From the NCBI RefSeq assembly GCF_020165985.1, contig NZ_JAIUKZ010000010.1, positions 186,001-250,000 of the forward strand: a stretch of 64,000 nucleotides of DNA, read 5' to 3'. Below are positions 8,824 through 16,395 of the stretch, one piece after another. This DNA is from Bacillus sp. RAR_GA_16 (GTDB taxonomy: Bacteria; Bacillota; Bacilli; Bacillales; Guptibacillaceae). The first letter of the stretch is position 1. Each line of letters starts with the position of its first letter. The notes under the pieces are model-generated. The model was not told where the DNA came from, ran no database searches, and saw only the letters and a program-made list of their open reading frames with translations. The translations under genes and the position numbers were made by a program.

Positions 8824-9666
8824 TTAAGAATGCGGTGAAATGACTCTTAACGCTTGATGAAGATGAGCGTAAGTCGTGACATTGGTAAAATCAATTCCCA
8901 ACTGGACGGCTGTTTGAGCTATTTCAGGACGAATCCCTGTCAAAATGGATTCCACACCTGACAACTCTAGCATCTTAATGAGTTGAAAGATTTCGTTTGC
9001 GACCATTGTGTCCATAATCGGGACTCCCGATAGGTCAATGACAAGGTAAGATAGTTGAAGTTCTGAGCTTCGTTCGATCCCTTTTCGTTGGATCAGTGAT
9101 GCACGATACGTGTCAATTGTCCCGATTAGAGGCAAAACGCCGGTGTCTTTTCCGATTAAAATAATTGGAACACTTAATTCAGTAATTTTGGTTTGCTGTG
9201 ACGCAATTTGCTCTTCGTTTAGCTGATTGGTATAGACTGTGACTTTATGAAGCAGCAAATCAAACGATTTATTCATATAACTGCCCCATCCGGCTAACCG
9301 ACTGGCTTTAATTAAATCTTCATGCTCCACGCTAAATTCGACCATCACATCCCAAAGAATTTGTCTCAAATTCGTTAAACTAGCTACCGATTGTTGTAAG
9401 GAAAACGTGTGGCTCGAGAAAATGCCAACTATTCGCCCTGCCCACTCTTGCACATCGCGGTTATTTGATTCTTCAAAAATCATTTGTTTCACAAAATCAG
9501 AACAAAATAATTTAATTTCGTTTTTTAATTCCGGAACTTTAAGTACAGCCGTATCTGTCGCTTCTTTTTCATCTACAAGTAGTTGAAGTCTGTTTGTCCA
9601 CTTTTCTCCTATTTCTTCGAGCCGTTCATGAAAGTATTCGACATACATTGTTTCAACTTTATCCAT
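8824..9666 (-). CDS. RsbR-type stressosome protein (STAS domain), paralogue 2
   Basis: A 280-aa stressosome protein. The N-terminal half (1-155) is a divergent sensor region and the C-terminal STAS domain starts near 162. Both phosphorylatable Thr residues are kept: T186 in IDTYRA and T220 in MDTMVA, 34 residues apart as in RsbRA. ATG 9666 lies behind AGGAGAG; the frame is open further upstream without a ribosome binding site. It is transcribed alone. Its N-terminus differs strongly from the other two paralogues here, so it probably senses a different input into the sigma-B pathway. Confidence 0.88.
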   Translation of the reverse strand: MDKVETMYVEYFHERLEEIGEKWTNRLQLLVDEKEATDTAVLKVPELKNEIKLFCSDFVKQMIFEESNNRDVQEWAGRIVGIFSSHTFSLQQSVASLTNLRQILWDVMVEFSVEHEDLIKASRLAGWGSYMNKSFDLLLHKVTVYTNQLNEEQIASQQTKITELSVPIILIGKDTGVLPLIGTIDTYRASLIQRKGIERSSELQLSYLVIDLSGVPIMDTMVANEIFQLIKMLELSGVESILTGIRPEIAQTAVQLGIDFTNVTTYAHLHQALRVISPHS

Positions 9667-9798
9667 TGTTATGTCTCTCCTATTGATCATTGATAATGTA
9701 TTGATTCCCGAAAATGGAAGTTTGTACACCTTTTCCTGTATAAATACAACTGATAACGTGTTCTTAAGTGTAGACAAGCATCCAGCTTGAAAATAACA

Positions 9799-9835
9799 AA
9801 ACGGAGGCTCCATGAAAAAGAGACCTCCGTTTTTT
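9799..9835 (-). terminator. Terminator of the RND pump gene
   Basis: ACGGAGG / CCTCCGT arms enclosing 16 bases; T-rich on both sides. Confidence 0.6.
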
Positions 9836-9840
9836 ATTCT

Positions 9841-12800
9841 CTATTCGCTTTTTGGTTTCCTTCTAAACTTCATAAAGAATTCGTACACAACAGGAACAAT
9901 GATAAGCGTTAGGAGAGTTGAGCTTGTCAGTCCTCCAATAACAGTTACACCAAGACCTTTTGAAATAAGCGCCCCACCTTCTAAGCCAAACGCAAGCGGC
10001 GCTAGAGCACCAATTGTGGCAAGAGCAGTCATTAAGATTGGACGTAGACGGGTACCAGCCGCTTCGATCAACGCTTCTCTTGTTGTTAATCCTTCTTTCT
10101 CTTTATGAATCACGCGGTCAATCAAGACTATGGCATTTGTTACAACAATACCAATTAACATGAGCATTCCAATAAGTGAGGAAATGCTAATCGTTTCACC
10201 AGCAATCAGCAGACCAACAAGCCCCCCAATAACTGTAAACGGAAGCGAGAACAAAATCGCAAGTGGTGCAAGACCGCCACCAAATGTAACAACAAGTACG
10301 AGATAAACAATGGCAATCGCTGCTAACATGGCTAGTCCGAGCTGAGTAAAGGATTCGTTAATATCTTCTGTTACACCACCAAGGGTAACTTCTGAAGAGT
10401 TAGGCAAATCCATCTCATCAATAGCTTCTTGAACATCACTGGATACCTGCCCAATATTGTCGTCAAGTACTTCAGCAGTCACATTCGCATAGACTTTGCC
10501 ATCACGACGCGTAATCGTATTCGAAGATTGTCCTTCCTCGATTTTCGTCACTTCACTTAGTGGTACTTCCATCCCAAGCGGTGACTGAATGGTCGTCTCT
10601 TCTAACTCACTTTTGTCTTTGAAGTTCTTTTCGTTAACCTGGAGAACAACATTCAATTCTTCTCCATCTTTTTCAACAGTTGTGAGTACTGGAGCTTCTC
10701 CGGTATTACGGAGCTCCATTCCAATTTGGCCAGCTGTTAATCCAAATTCGCTTAGTTTTTCATCGTTCGCAACAATTGTATATTGATCATAGGATTCTGA
10801 AATACTTGAACTAATGTTTGAAAGGTTATCTTCTTTTTCAAGAACCGAAGTGACGTCTTTTACAACTGGACCTAGATCATCCATATTCTCTTCATTAACG
10901 ACTAGCGTAATCTGGTTGCTTCCACCAGAAGCTGAAATATCCTGATAGCCCCATTCCCCTTTTTCACTCAGTTGTTTTAAATCCTCAAGAACTGATTTAC
11001 GCTCATCCTCAAATCCTTCCGTTTCTTCATCATAGCTAACAAAGAAAAGAACTTGATTACTAGCTCCAGGATTCATCGGATTTTCTCCACCAACTGAAAA
11101 TTGAATGGTTTCGACATCTTTTTTATCAAGGAAATAGTCTTCTGCTTCTAGAGCGAGATCATTGATACTTTCAGTCGTTTCACCAGGCTCTGGATTATAT
11201 GTTGCCACAATCATTTTTTCTTGATCAGATGGCAAGAAGCTTACACCGACAATCGGGGCAAGGAATAAACTACCGACTAAAAGAAGAATGCTTGCTCCAA
11301 AGGTGATGAGCTTATGGTTTAACGTCCAATTTAATATCCTCTTATAGAGGTGAGCAAGGCGACCATTGCCTTCTTCCTTGTGCTCTGTTTCTTTTCCTTT
11401 TTTCACCAAACCTTTTTTAAATAGTGAATGAGCCATCGCTGGCACAATTGTAATCGCAACAAGTAAAGAAGCTAGTAGCGCAAATACAATCGTTAAGGCA
11501 AAAGGTAAGAATAGTTCGCCTACAGGTCCTTGAACAAGTCCAAGCGGTAAAAAGACGGCGATGGTTACGATTGTTGATGACATGATTGGTAGGAACATCT
11601 CTTTTGTCGCTTCTGTAATAAGTTCTTTTCCTTTTAATTGCTCGCCCTTAATAGCCATTCGTCGATAAATATTCTCGATTACCACAATCGAGTCATCAAC
11701 CACTCGACCAATGGCAACGGTCATCGCTCCCAATGTCATAATGTTTAAGGTGATGTCTAACTGGTTTAACACCAATAAGGCAATTAATAGACTTAAAGGA
11801 ATCGAAATGACAGAAATCAATGTGGAGCGAATGTTACGTAAGAACAGTAAGATAATTAGCACGGCAAATACCGCACCAATAATGGCTTTGTTCAGCATGG
11901 TACTTACTGATTCCTCGATTGGCTCCCCTTGATCAAAAATAGTCACAATACTCAATTTATCATTTGCATCTTCAAGCGAAGCAATTTGATCTTTTACACC
12001 GTTAACAACATCCACCGTATTCGCATCGGCGCTTTTCGTTACTTGAATCCCAATGGATTCTTTTCCATTTGTCCGTGAAATAGATTCGGCTTCACCAACT
12101 AATTCAATGTCAGCAATTTCCTGAAGCTGAACCGTTGGGATTTGAGGTTGTCCTGCGTTAGCTCCTGTAGCAGGTGCTTGTCCTTGCGCTGAATCGTTTG
12201 GTGCTTGGCTTGGTGCTTGGCTTGGTGCTTGGCTTGGTGCTTGGCTTGGTGCTTGGCTTGGTGCTTGATTTTGCTGAGCTGGGATCGCTGGAATTTCAAG
12301 CTCTTTTAGATCTTCCAATGAAGAAACATTGCCATCTACAACAACAGCCTTTTGATTATCTTCAAAGTTATATAAACCTAGAGGGATATTAACAGATGAA
12401 CCTTTAATTAGATTTTTCACTGTCTCTTCATCTAAGCCATACTCATTCATCTTATCTTCTTTAAACGAAAAGGATATTTCTTCCACTTCTTGACCAGCAA
12501 TCGAAACAGATGAGACCCCTTCAACCCCTTCAATTGCAGTTAAAACCTTTTCTTCAACGCGCTGTGTTAATTCAGTAAGTGAACTGTTATCTTCAGACAC
12601 ACTTAGTGACATGACAGGGAATGCATTAAAACTTAATCGAGATACATCTGGGTCCTGCACTTCATCAGGTAATGAAAGCGACTGTAGCGTTTCACGCACT
12701 TCATCCTCAGCCTCATCCATGTTCTTACTAAAGTTATATTCAATTTGGACATTCGAGGCGTTTTCAAATGAAGAAGAACTTACAACATTTACACCTGGAA

Positions 12801-13023
12801 GACTTTCCACTTTATTTTCGATCGGCTCTGATACTTTATCCGATACTTCTTCAGGTGTAGCCCCTGGATATACAGTCGTTACGGAAACTAATGGGGTATT
12901 AATATTTGGAATTGTTTCCATTTTCATATTAAAACCTGAATACAATCCAGCAACTGTAATAATAATCGTCAGCAGCCAAACGGCAAACTTATTATTTAAC
13001 GAAAATTGAATTACCTTTCTCAA
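9841..13023 (-). CDS. swrC: RND family efflux pump, SwrC/AcrB-like
   Basis: Inner-membrane proton-driven drug or lipopeptide exporter of 1060 aa. It shows the HAE1/AcrB layout: an N-terminal membrane helix, a first large extracytoplasmic loop, a helix block, a second loop and a final helix block. The closest known relative is B. subtilis SwrC (YerP), which exports surfactin. The first loop carries a low-complexity insert, five QAPS units plus QAPN, from a 12-bp tandem repeat. TTG 13023 follows AAGGAG. It is divergent from a TetR gene with shared operator-like sites, so it is probably repressed by that regulator. The substrate is not known. Confidence 0.88.
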   Translation of the reverse strand: MRKVIQFSLNNKFAVWLLTIIITVAGLYSGFNMKMETIPNINTPLVSVTTVYPGATPEEVSDKVSEPIENKVESLPGVNVVSSSSFENASNVQIEYNFSKNMDEAEDEVRETLQSLSLPDEVQDPDVSRLSFNAFPVMSLSVSEDNSSLTELTQRVEEKVLTAIEGVEGVSSVSIAGQEVEEISFSFKEDKMNEYGLDEETVKNLIKGSSVNIPLGLYNFEDNQKAVVVDGNVSSLEDLKELEIPAIPAQQNQAPSQAPSQAPSQAPSQAPSQAPNDSAQGQAPATGANAGQPQIPTVQLQEIADIELVGEAESISRTNGKESIGIQVTKSADANTVDVVNGVKDQIASLEDANDKLSIVTIFDQGEPIEESVSTMLNKAIIGAVFAVLIILLFLRNIRSTLISVISIPLSLLIALLVLNQLDITLNIMTLGAMTVAIGRVVDDSIVVIENIYRRMAIKGEQLKGKELITEATKEMFLPIMSSTIVTIAVFLPLGLVQGPVGELFLPFALTIVFALLASLLVAITIVPAMAHSLFKKGLVKKGKETEHKEEGNGRLAHLYKRILNWTLNHKLITFGASILLLVGSLFLAPIVGVSFLPSDQEKMIVATYNPEPGETTESINDLALEAEDYFLDKKDVETIQFSVGGENPMNPGASNQVLFFVSYDEETEGFEDERKSVLEDLKQLSEKGEWGYQDISASGGSNQITLVVNEENMDDLGPVVKDVTSVLEKEDNLSNISSSISESYDQYTIVANDEKLSEFGLTAGQIGMELRNTGEAPVLTTVEKDGEELNVVLQVNEKNFKDKSELEETTIQSPLGMEVPLSEVTKIEEGQSSNTITRRDGKVYANVTAEVLDDNIGQVSSDVQEAIDEMDLPNSSEVTLGGVTEDINESFTQLGLAMLAAIAIVYLVLVVTFGGGLAPLAILFSLPFTVIGGLVGLLIAGETISISSLIGMLMLIGIVVTNAIVLIDRVIHKEKEGLTTREALIEAAGTRLRPILMTALATIGALAPLAFGLEGGALISKGLGVTVIGGLTSSTLLTLIIVPVVYEFFMKFRRKPKSE
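12199..12270. repeat. 12-bp tandem repeat inside the RND pump gene
   Basis: The unit GGTGCTTGGCTT is repeated about six times. It codes for QAPS on the minus strand. Unit length is a multiple of three, so copy changes stay in frame. Confidence 0.9.
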
Positions 13024-13054
13024 GCAACTTCCACTCCTTTTTCTCTACACTTTT

Positions 13055-13070
13055 ATGACTGACTGGTCAT
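13055..13070. promoter_or_regulatory. TetR-type operator at the pump promoter
   Basis: TGACTGACTGGTCA matches the better palindrome at 13187-13200. It sits just downstream of the candidate pump promoter. Confidence 0.6.
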
Positions 13071-13079
13071 TACAAGATC

Positions 13080-13108
13080 ACTATACTGAATAAAATAATA
13101 TAATTCAA
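13080..13108 (-). promoter_or_regulatory. Candidate sigma-A promoter of the RND pump gene
   Basis: On the minus strand TTGAAT (13108-13103) and TATAGT (13085-13080) with a 17-bp spacer. Confidence 0.65.
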
Positions 13109-13152
13109 GGTATTATGTACAATACACAGAGATTTCACAAAGTATTAATGGG

Positions 13153-13181
13153 TTATGAAAAACCACTGAAAGTGATATAAT
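13153..13181 (+). promoter_or_regulatory. Candidate sigma-A promoter of the tetR gene
   Basis: TTATGA at 13153-13158 and TATAAT at 13176-13181 with a 17-bp spacer. Confidence 0.65.
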
Positions 13182-13186
13182 GATTA

Positions 13187-13217
13187 TGACCAATCGGTCA
13201 GTAAATACTGGTCAGTT
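13187..13217. promoter_or_regulatory. TetR-type operator at the tetR promoter
   Basis: TGACCAATCGGTCA (13187-13200) is a perfect 5-4-5 palindrome just after the -10 box, followed by a further half-site ACTGGTCAGT at 13208-13217. This placement fits autorepression. Confidence 0.65.
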
Positions 13218-13241
13218 CACTCTGACAAACAGAGGTGTCCG

Positions 13242-14126
13242 ATGAACGAAAAAAAGAAACTCATTCTTGAATCAGCCATGCAACTTTTTGCGCGTAAAGG
13301 ATTTCATTCCACATCGATACAGGAAATTGCCAATGAAAGTGGAATTTCTAAAGGAGCCGTTTATCTTCATTTCCAATCAAAAGATGATGTGCTTTATTCC
13401 ATCTTTTCTTACTATTATGAGATGTTAAAAAAGAAACTATCCGATGCTAAACTGGAATCTTTCACCCCTGAAGAACGACTCGAAAAGTTACTGTATGTGC
13501 AAGCTAAAGAAATTGTGCAGCATAAAGAGTTTATTATCATGCAATTCAGGGAACAGGCTATTTCGATGAACAAAGAAATAGATGAACTTATCTTAAAGAT
13601 TAGAATGGAGTCTCTAGAAACGCTCGCAAGCAGTATTCAGGATTTATATGGTGAGCGTGTCACGCCAATTTTACCAGACTGTGTCTTGCTGCTTGATGGT
13701 ATGTTCTCTTCTTACATCAAGCTTATCGTATTACAGAACGCAGATCTTGACTTAGAAGAGCTTCCTCGATTCATTATAAAACGGTTAAATGACTTGGTGT
13801 ATGGTATGTTCGAGAATAATACTGAACCTTTTCTAACCATGAAACAAGCTTCTGCCATTTTTGAAAAAAGCAGTGAATCAGAAGGATGTCAAAAGCAGTC
13901 ACCATCCTTTATTTTAACGAATATGGCTTCGTCCATTAAACAGATGAGCTTAGAAGAAAACAAAAGAAAAGAGCTGCTTGAAACGGTCCATTTTCTATTA
14001 AAAGAAATAAATGAACCAAATCCAAGACGCTTTATTTTTAAAGGAATGCTCCATCAATTTGAAGGATACTCAGAACTTAACTCTTATAAAAGTGCCCTAG
14101 AGAAATCGCTAAATCTGGATCAGTAA
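13242..14126 (+). CDS. TetR/AcrR family regulator
   Basis: DNA-binding repressor of 294 aa. The N-terminal helix-turn-helix (about 8-55) reads ILESAMQLFARKGFHSTS then IANESGISKGAVYLHF, typical of TetR. The C-terminal ligand domain is long for the family (about 240 residues) and divergent. The gene is divergent from the RND pump gene, and related TGAC-NNNN-GGTCA-like sites lie in both promoters, so it probably controls the pump and itself. ATG 13242 follows AGAGGTG. A 32-aa reading frame follows at 14153. Confidence 0.9.
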   Translation: MNEKKKLILESAMQLFARKGFHSTSIQEIANESGISKGAVYLHFQSKDDVLYSIFSYYYEMLKKKLSDAKLESFTPEERLEKLLYVQAKEIVQHKEFIIMQFREQAISMNKEIDELILKIRMESLETLASSIQDLYGERVTPILPDCVLLLDGMFSSYIKLIVLQNADLDLEELPRFIIKRLNDLVYGMFENNTEPFLTMKQASAIFEKSSESEGCQKQSPSFILTNMASSIKQMSLEENKRKELLETVHFLLKEINEPNPRRFIFKGMLHQFEGYSELNSYKSALEKSLNLDQ

Positions 14127-14152
14127 TTAGAAATTAGTGGAGGTGGAAGATT

Positions 14153-14251
14153 GTGAAAGAGCCGCTCCTGACAAAGGAAGAATTGAGACGCATTGTACGC
14201 GAACTTCAATTAAAAGGAATTAACGCACAGCTTTGCTATCGAAAAGCATAA
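14153..14251 (+). CDS. Very small hypothetical protein, 32 aa
   Basis: GTG 14153 is preceded by a strong GGAGGTGG. The peptide begins MKEPLLTKEELRRIV and is amphipathic and helical, with one Cys near the end. It follows tetR by 26 nt and is closed by a terminator at 14264-14290, so it is probably cotranscribed with tetR. I do not recognise the family; coding status rests on the ribosome binding site and position. Confidence 0.5.
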   Translation: MKEPLLTKEELRRIVRELQLKGINAQLCYRKA

Positions 14252-14263
14252 GCCCTCTCCCTC

Positions 14264-14290
14264 AAAAACGATCTAACAATAGATCGTTTT
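14264..14290 (+). terminator. Terminator after tetR and the 32-aa gene
   Basis: AAAACGATCT / AGATCGTTTT stem followed by T7. Confidence 0.85.
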
Positions 14291-14357
14291 TTTGTTTGCT
14301 TTTTTCACTAAATCCAGTGAATAAGTGAAGAAACAGTCCTTACGAAGAATAAGAATA

Positions 14358-14374
14358 CGTTTAATCTTATTAAA
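14358..14374. promoter_or_regulatory. Palindrome upstream of the small sigma factor gene
   Basis: GTTTAAT-CTT-ATTAAAC, perfect 7-3-7 inverted repeat about 155 nt before the gene start. Operator-like; no factor assigned. Confidence 0.4.
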
Positions 14375-14528
14375 CTTAAAATCTCCCTTAGGCGAAACGA
14401 GAAGTATGCTCTCCTTTCTCATCGTGAAACAAGCAATCCATGTATATGACACATGCAAATGGTTACCGTATTGTGATCTTTACCGACGGAATAGAGATGG
14501 GTGCACCCTCACTTGGGAGATTCGTATC

Positions 14529-15014
14529 GTGCAAGATGCTTCTTTTGAAAGAATAGTAGATCAGTATACTCCTCTTATTAAAAGTCAAATTCATAAATTA
14601 AACCTTACAACAAATTATTCCTTATACGAACAGGCAGGGTTAATTGCACTTTGGGAATGTATGATGAATTATCGCGAGGAAAAAGGAAGCTTTTCCGCTT
14701 ACGCTTATTTAAAAGTACGAGGTAAACTACTTGACGAAAGAAGAAAGGAATTCCGCACTTATTACCATCATTCTCTAAATTGGAGCGAATATGAAGAGAT
14801 TTTCAGTTCTCCTCTTCCGGTTGAACCGCATGCCATTGACTTAACTTCTCTTACTAATAATCAAAGAAAATGGGTCGAACACGTAGTCCTTGAAGGGAGA
14901 TCCCTAAAAAGTGTCGCTGCTGAAGAAGGAGTTAGTGTAGAAGCTGTAAAATCGTGGAGAAAAAGCGCCATTATTAAATTACGAAAACAAAGCGTGATCT
15001 CCCTATCCAATTAG
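14529..15014 (+). CDS. Sigma-70 family RNA polymerase sigma factor, small
   Basis: A 161-aa sigma factor with region 2 (about 3-80: FERIVDQYTPLIKSQI, YEQAGLIALWECMMNYREEKGSFSAYAYLKVRGKLLDERR) and region 4 helix-turn-helix (about 110-155: LTNNQRKWVEHVVLEGRSLKSVAAEEGVSVEAVKSW). Region 3 is absent, as in ECF-like or SigI/SigO-like factors. GTG 14529 lies eight bases after GGGAGA; the frame is open to 14325, but that part does not look like sigma sequence. There is no anti-sigma gene next to it. What it transcribes is unknown. Confidence 0.8.
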   Translation: MQDASFERIVDQYTPLIKSQIHKLNLTTNYSLYEQAGLIALWECMMNYREEKGSFSAYAYLKVRGKLLDERRKEFRTYYHHSLNWSEYEEIFSSPLPVEPHAIDLTSLTNNQRKWVEHVVLEGRSLKSVAAEEGVSVEAVKSWRKSAIIKLRKQSVISLSN

Positions 15015-15080
15015 TTATATCTATGCCTCTTAAGTTCAATAAAAGAGACAGGAAATTTAATGGTATTGACTTATCTAGTT

Positions 15081-15113
15081 AAAAAAAAAGAAAACACTCC
15101 ATGGGAGTGTTTT
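15081..15113 (-). terminator. Terminator of rpmE2 (and of the sigma gene from the other side)
   Basis: AAAACACTCC / GGAGTGTTTT with a three-base loop; a long T tract follows on the minus strand. Confidence 0.85.
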
Positions 15114-15122
15114 CTACTTTTA

Positions 15123-15365
15123 TTAGCGGTTGTATTTCTTTTTGAACTTTTCAACACGACCACCAGCATCGTTAAAGCGCTGCTGACCAGTATAGAATGG
15201 GTGAGATTCAGAACTGATATCAACTTTGATTAGTGGATATTCGCTACCGTCTTCCCACTCAATTGTTTCGTTAGATCCCATAGTAGAACCAGTTAGAAAC
15301 TTAAAACCAGTACTAACGTCTAAAAATACAACTTGCTGGTATTTTGGATGGATTCCTTCCTTCAT
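15123..15365 (-). CDS. rpmE2: Ribosomal protein L31 type B
   Basis: An 80-aa L31 of the zinc-free type: it begins [20 protein letters not shown] and lacks the Cys motif of zinc-binding L31. In B. subtilis the homologue YtiA replaces zinc L31 when zinc is low and is Zur-repressed. ATG 15365 follows AAAGGAGG. The upstream 103-nt leader holds a hairpin and a perfect palindrome, so control at promoter or leader level is likely, though the palindrome is not a canonical Zur box. Confidence 0.95.
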   Translation of the reverse strand: MKEGIHPKYQQVVFLDVSTGFKFLTGSTMGSNETIEWEDGSEYPLIKVDISSESHPFYTGQQRFNDAGGRVEKFKKKYNR

Positions 15366-15393
15366 TGCTAGACCTCCTTTATCAATCAAATCA

Positions 15394-15410
15394 TCATTTA
15401 CGTTAAATGA
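15394..15410. promoter_or_regulatory. Palindrome upstream of rpmE2
   Basis: TCATTTA-CGT-TAAATGA is a perfect 7-3-7 inverted repeat about 29 nt before the start codon. A Zur-like operator is possible, but the centre does not match the usual TCGTAATNATTACGA. Confidence 0.45.
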
Positions 15411-15430
15411 ATGGTATAGAAATAAACAGA

Positions 15431-15464
15431 GGTTTGGACCCTTATTTCTTTGGGCACCAAAACC
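15431..15464 (-). promoter_or_regulatory. Leader hairpin of rpmE2
   Basis: In the minus-strand transcript GGTTTTGG and CCC pair with GGG and CCAAACC around a ten-base loop. It lies within the 5' leader between promoter and ribosome binding site, so it is a candidate ribosomal-protein leader structure. Confidence 0.45.
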
Positions 15465-15474
15465 CGTCCTTTCT

Positions 15475-15503
15475 AGTATATAATTTTTATGCCATTTGTT
15501 CAA
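15475..15503 (-). promoter_or_regulatory. Candidate sigma-A promoter of rpmE2
   Basis: TTGAAC (15503-15498) and TATACT (15480-15475) with a 17-bp spacer on the minus strand. Confidence 0.7.
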
Positions 15504-15701
15504 ACATTGTATGAAAGTTTTTTAAGAATTTATTGATTACATATGTATGCAGATTCGTTATCTGAGTAATAAGTCCTAATTTTGCAGAAAATAAAGAAAT
15601 TTCCGATATCATTTGGACGATTTTTAAGAAAAAGCATTGACGCAAACGTGTTCGATTTGTCATGATTGGTGTATAAATCGATTCTTGAGGAGGATGTTGA
15701 G

Positions 15702-15869
15702 ATGAATGATGCGAGTCATGAGGAGATCCTACTTATTCAACAAATTCGTGATTGTATTTCTGAATTCCAAAACGATTACCCACCAGTCGTCAAAGAAGCC
15801 ATTTTCAACTCGATTCAAACGTTAACTTCTCAATTGGTTGACGGAGGTCAAACGTTGATAAGAAGTTAG
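15702..15869 (+). CDS. Small hypothetical protein, 55 aa
   Basis: ATG 15702 lies eight bases after GAGGAGG. The product is acidic and helical, beginning MNDASHEEILLIQQIRDC, and matches no family I know. Its last 48 nt overlap the 3' end of the Spo0E-like gene on the other strand. A TTGACG box near 15636 may belong to its promoter. Coding status is plausible but unproven. Confidence 0.5.
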   Translation: MNDASHEEILLIQQIRDCISEFQNDYPPVVKEAIFNSIQTLTSQLVDGGQTLIRS

Positions 15870-16010
15870 CAAATCATCTAACTCTTGACTACACTGCAAT
15901 GTTTCTTTATGTGATATGCCTTTTGTAGTGCCAATCTCGATCATTTCCTCTTGCTTACGCTTAATCCAATGGAGCAATTCTTCTTTTGCATCCTGTTTCA
16001 CATATAACAA
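15822..16010 (-). CDS. Spo0E-like aspartyl-phosphate phosphatase family protein
   Basis: Spo0E-family proteins dephosphorylate Spo0A~P and delay sporulation. The peptide carries the family pattern: KRKQEEMIEIGTTKGISH followed by the signature SQELDDLLTSYQRL. I chose TTG 16010, behind AGGGGAGGGG, giving 62 aa, a usual length. GTG 16001 is another option, and the frame is open to a TTG at 16088 without a ribosome binding site. Its 3' end overlaps a convergent 55-aa gene by 48 nt. Family assignment comes from the motif alone. Confidence 0.7.
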   Translation of the reverse strand: MLYVKQDAKEELLHWIKRKQEEMIEIGTTKGISHKETLQCSQELDDLLTSYQRLTSVNQLRS

Positions 16011-16167
16011 GGCTCGCCACCCCTCCCCTTCTATAAGTACAAGCTCTATTATCCAAATTATCTGCTGTCTTGTGAAGGCTTTCGCCAAAACTAGACAAAA
16101 TCATTTATTATCTTCCTTAATGTTTTCTTTACAGTATTCGAACAGTTCTTTCATATAAGTCCATTTT

Positions 16168-16200
16168 TAAAAAAATAACAGCTTCTTTTTAGAAGCTGTT
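16168..16200 (-). terminator. Terminator of the DUF421-FbpA operon
   Basis: AACAGCTTCT / AGAAGCTGTT, 10-bp stem with T4 loop, followed on the minus strand by a T tract. It includes the stop codon of the FbpA-like gene. Confidence 0.85.
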
Positions 16201-16378
16201 AGGAACTAACTTTTGATTTTACCTCCTGCAATGATTCCCTCGTAATCGAAAGATAATAATAAAACAATTCTGTTTGTGAACATTCATATAGCTGCTTATG
16301 TTTCACTTTATATATACCGCGATCTAAAAGAAGAACAATCAGCTCATCCTTTGATCGATAAGAAAATTCCTTTTTCAT
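16199..16378 (-). CDS. FbpA-like (Fur-regulated basic protein) small protein
   Basis: A 59-aa reading frame with ATG 16378 behind GGAGG. The core LLLDRGIYKVKHKQLYECSQTELFYYY resembles the FbpA family pattern (LI..LI..GIYK..D.QLYELSLSELE..Y). In B. subtilis FbpA is one of the small proteins of the Fur iron-sparing response. It starts 17 nt after the DUF421 gene stops and is probably cotranscribed. I see no Fur box upstream of the operon, so iron control is not shown. Confidence 0.6.
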   Translation of the reverse strand: MKKEFSYRSKDELIVLLLDRGIYKVKHKQLYECSQTELFYYYLSITRESLQEVKSKVSS

Positions 16379-16395
16379 GATTTTCCTCCATGATT

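Noticed and set aside
12099-12392. Lys-His-rich (KHQA) and Leu-Val-Gly-rich frames over the pump repeat
   Set aside because: Low-complexity shadows of the QAPS repeat.
15394-15410. A canonical Zur box before rpmE2
   Set aside because: Arms and centre do not match TCGTAATNATTACGA; kept only as an unassigned palindrome.
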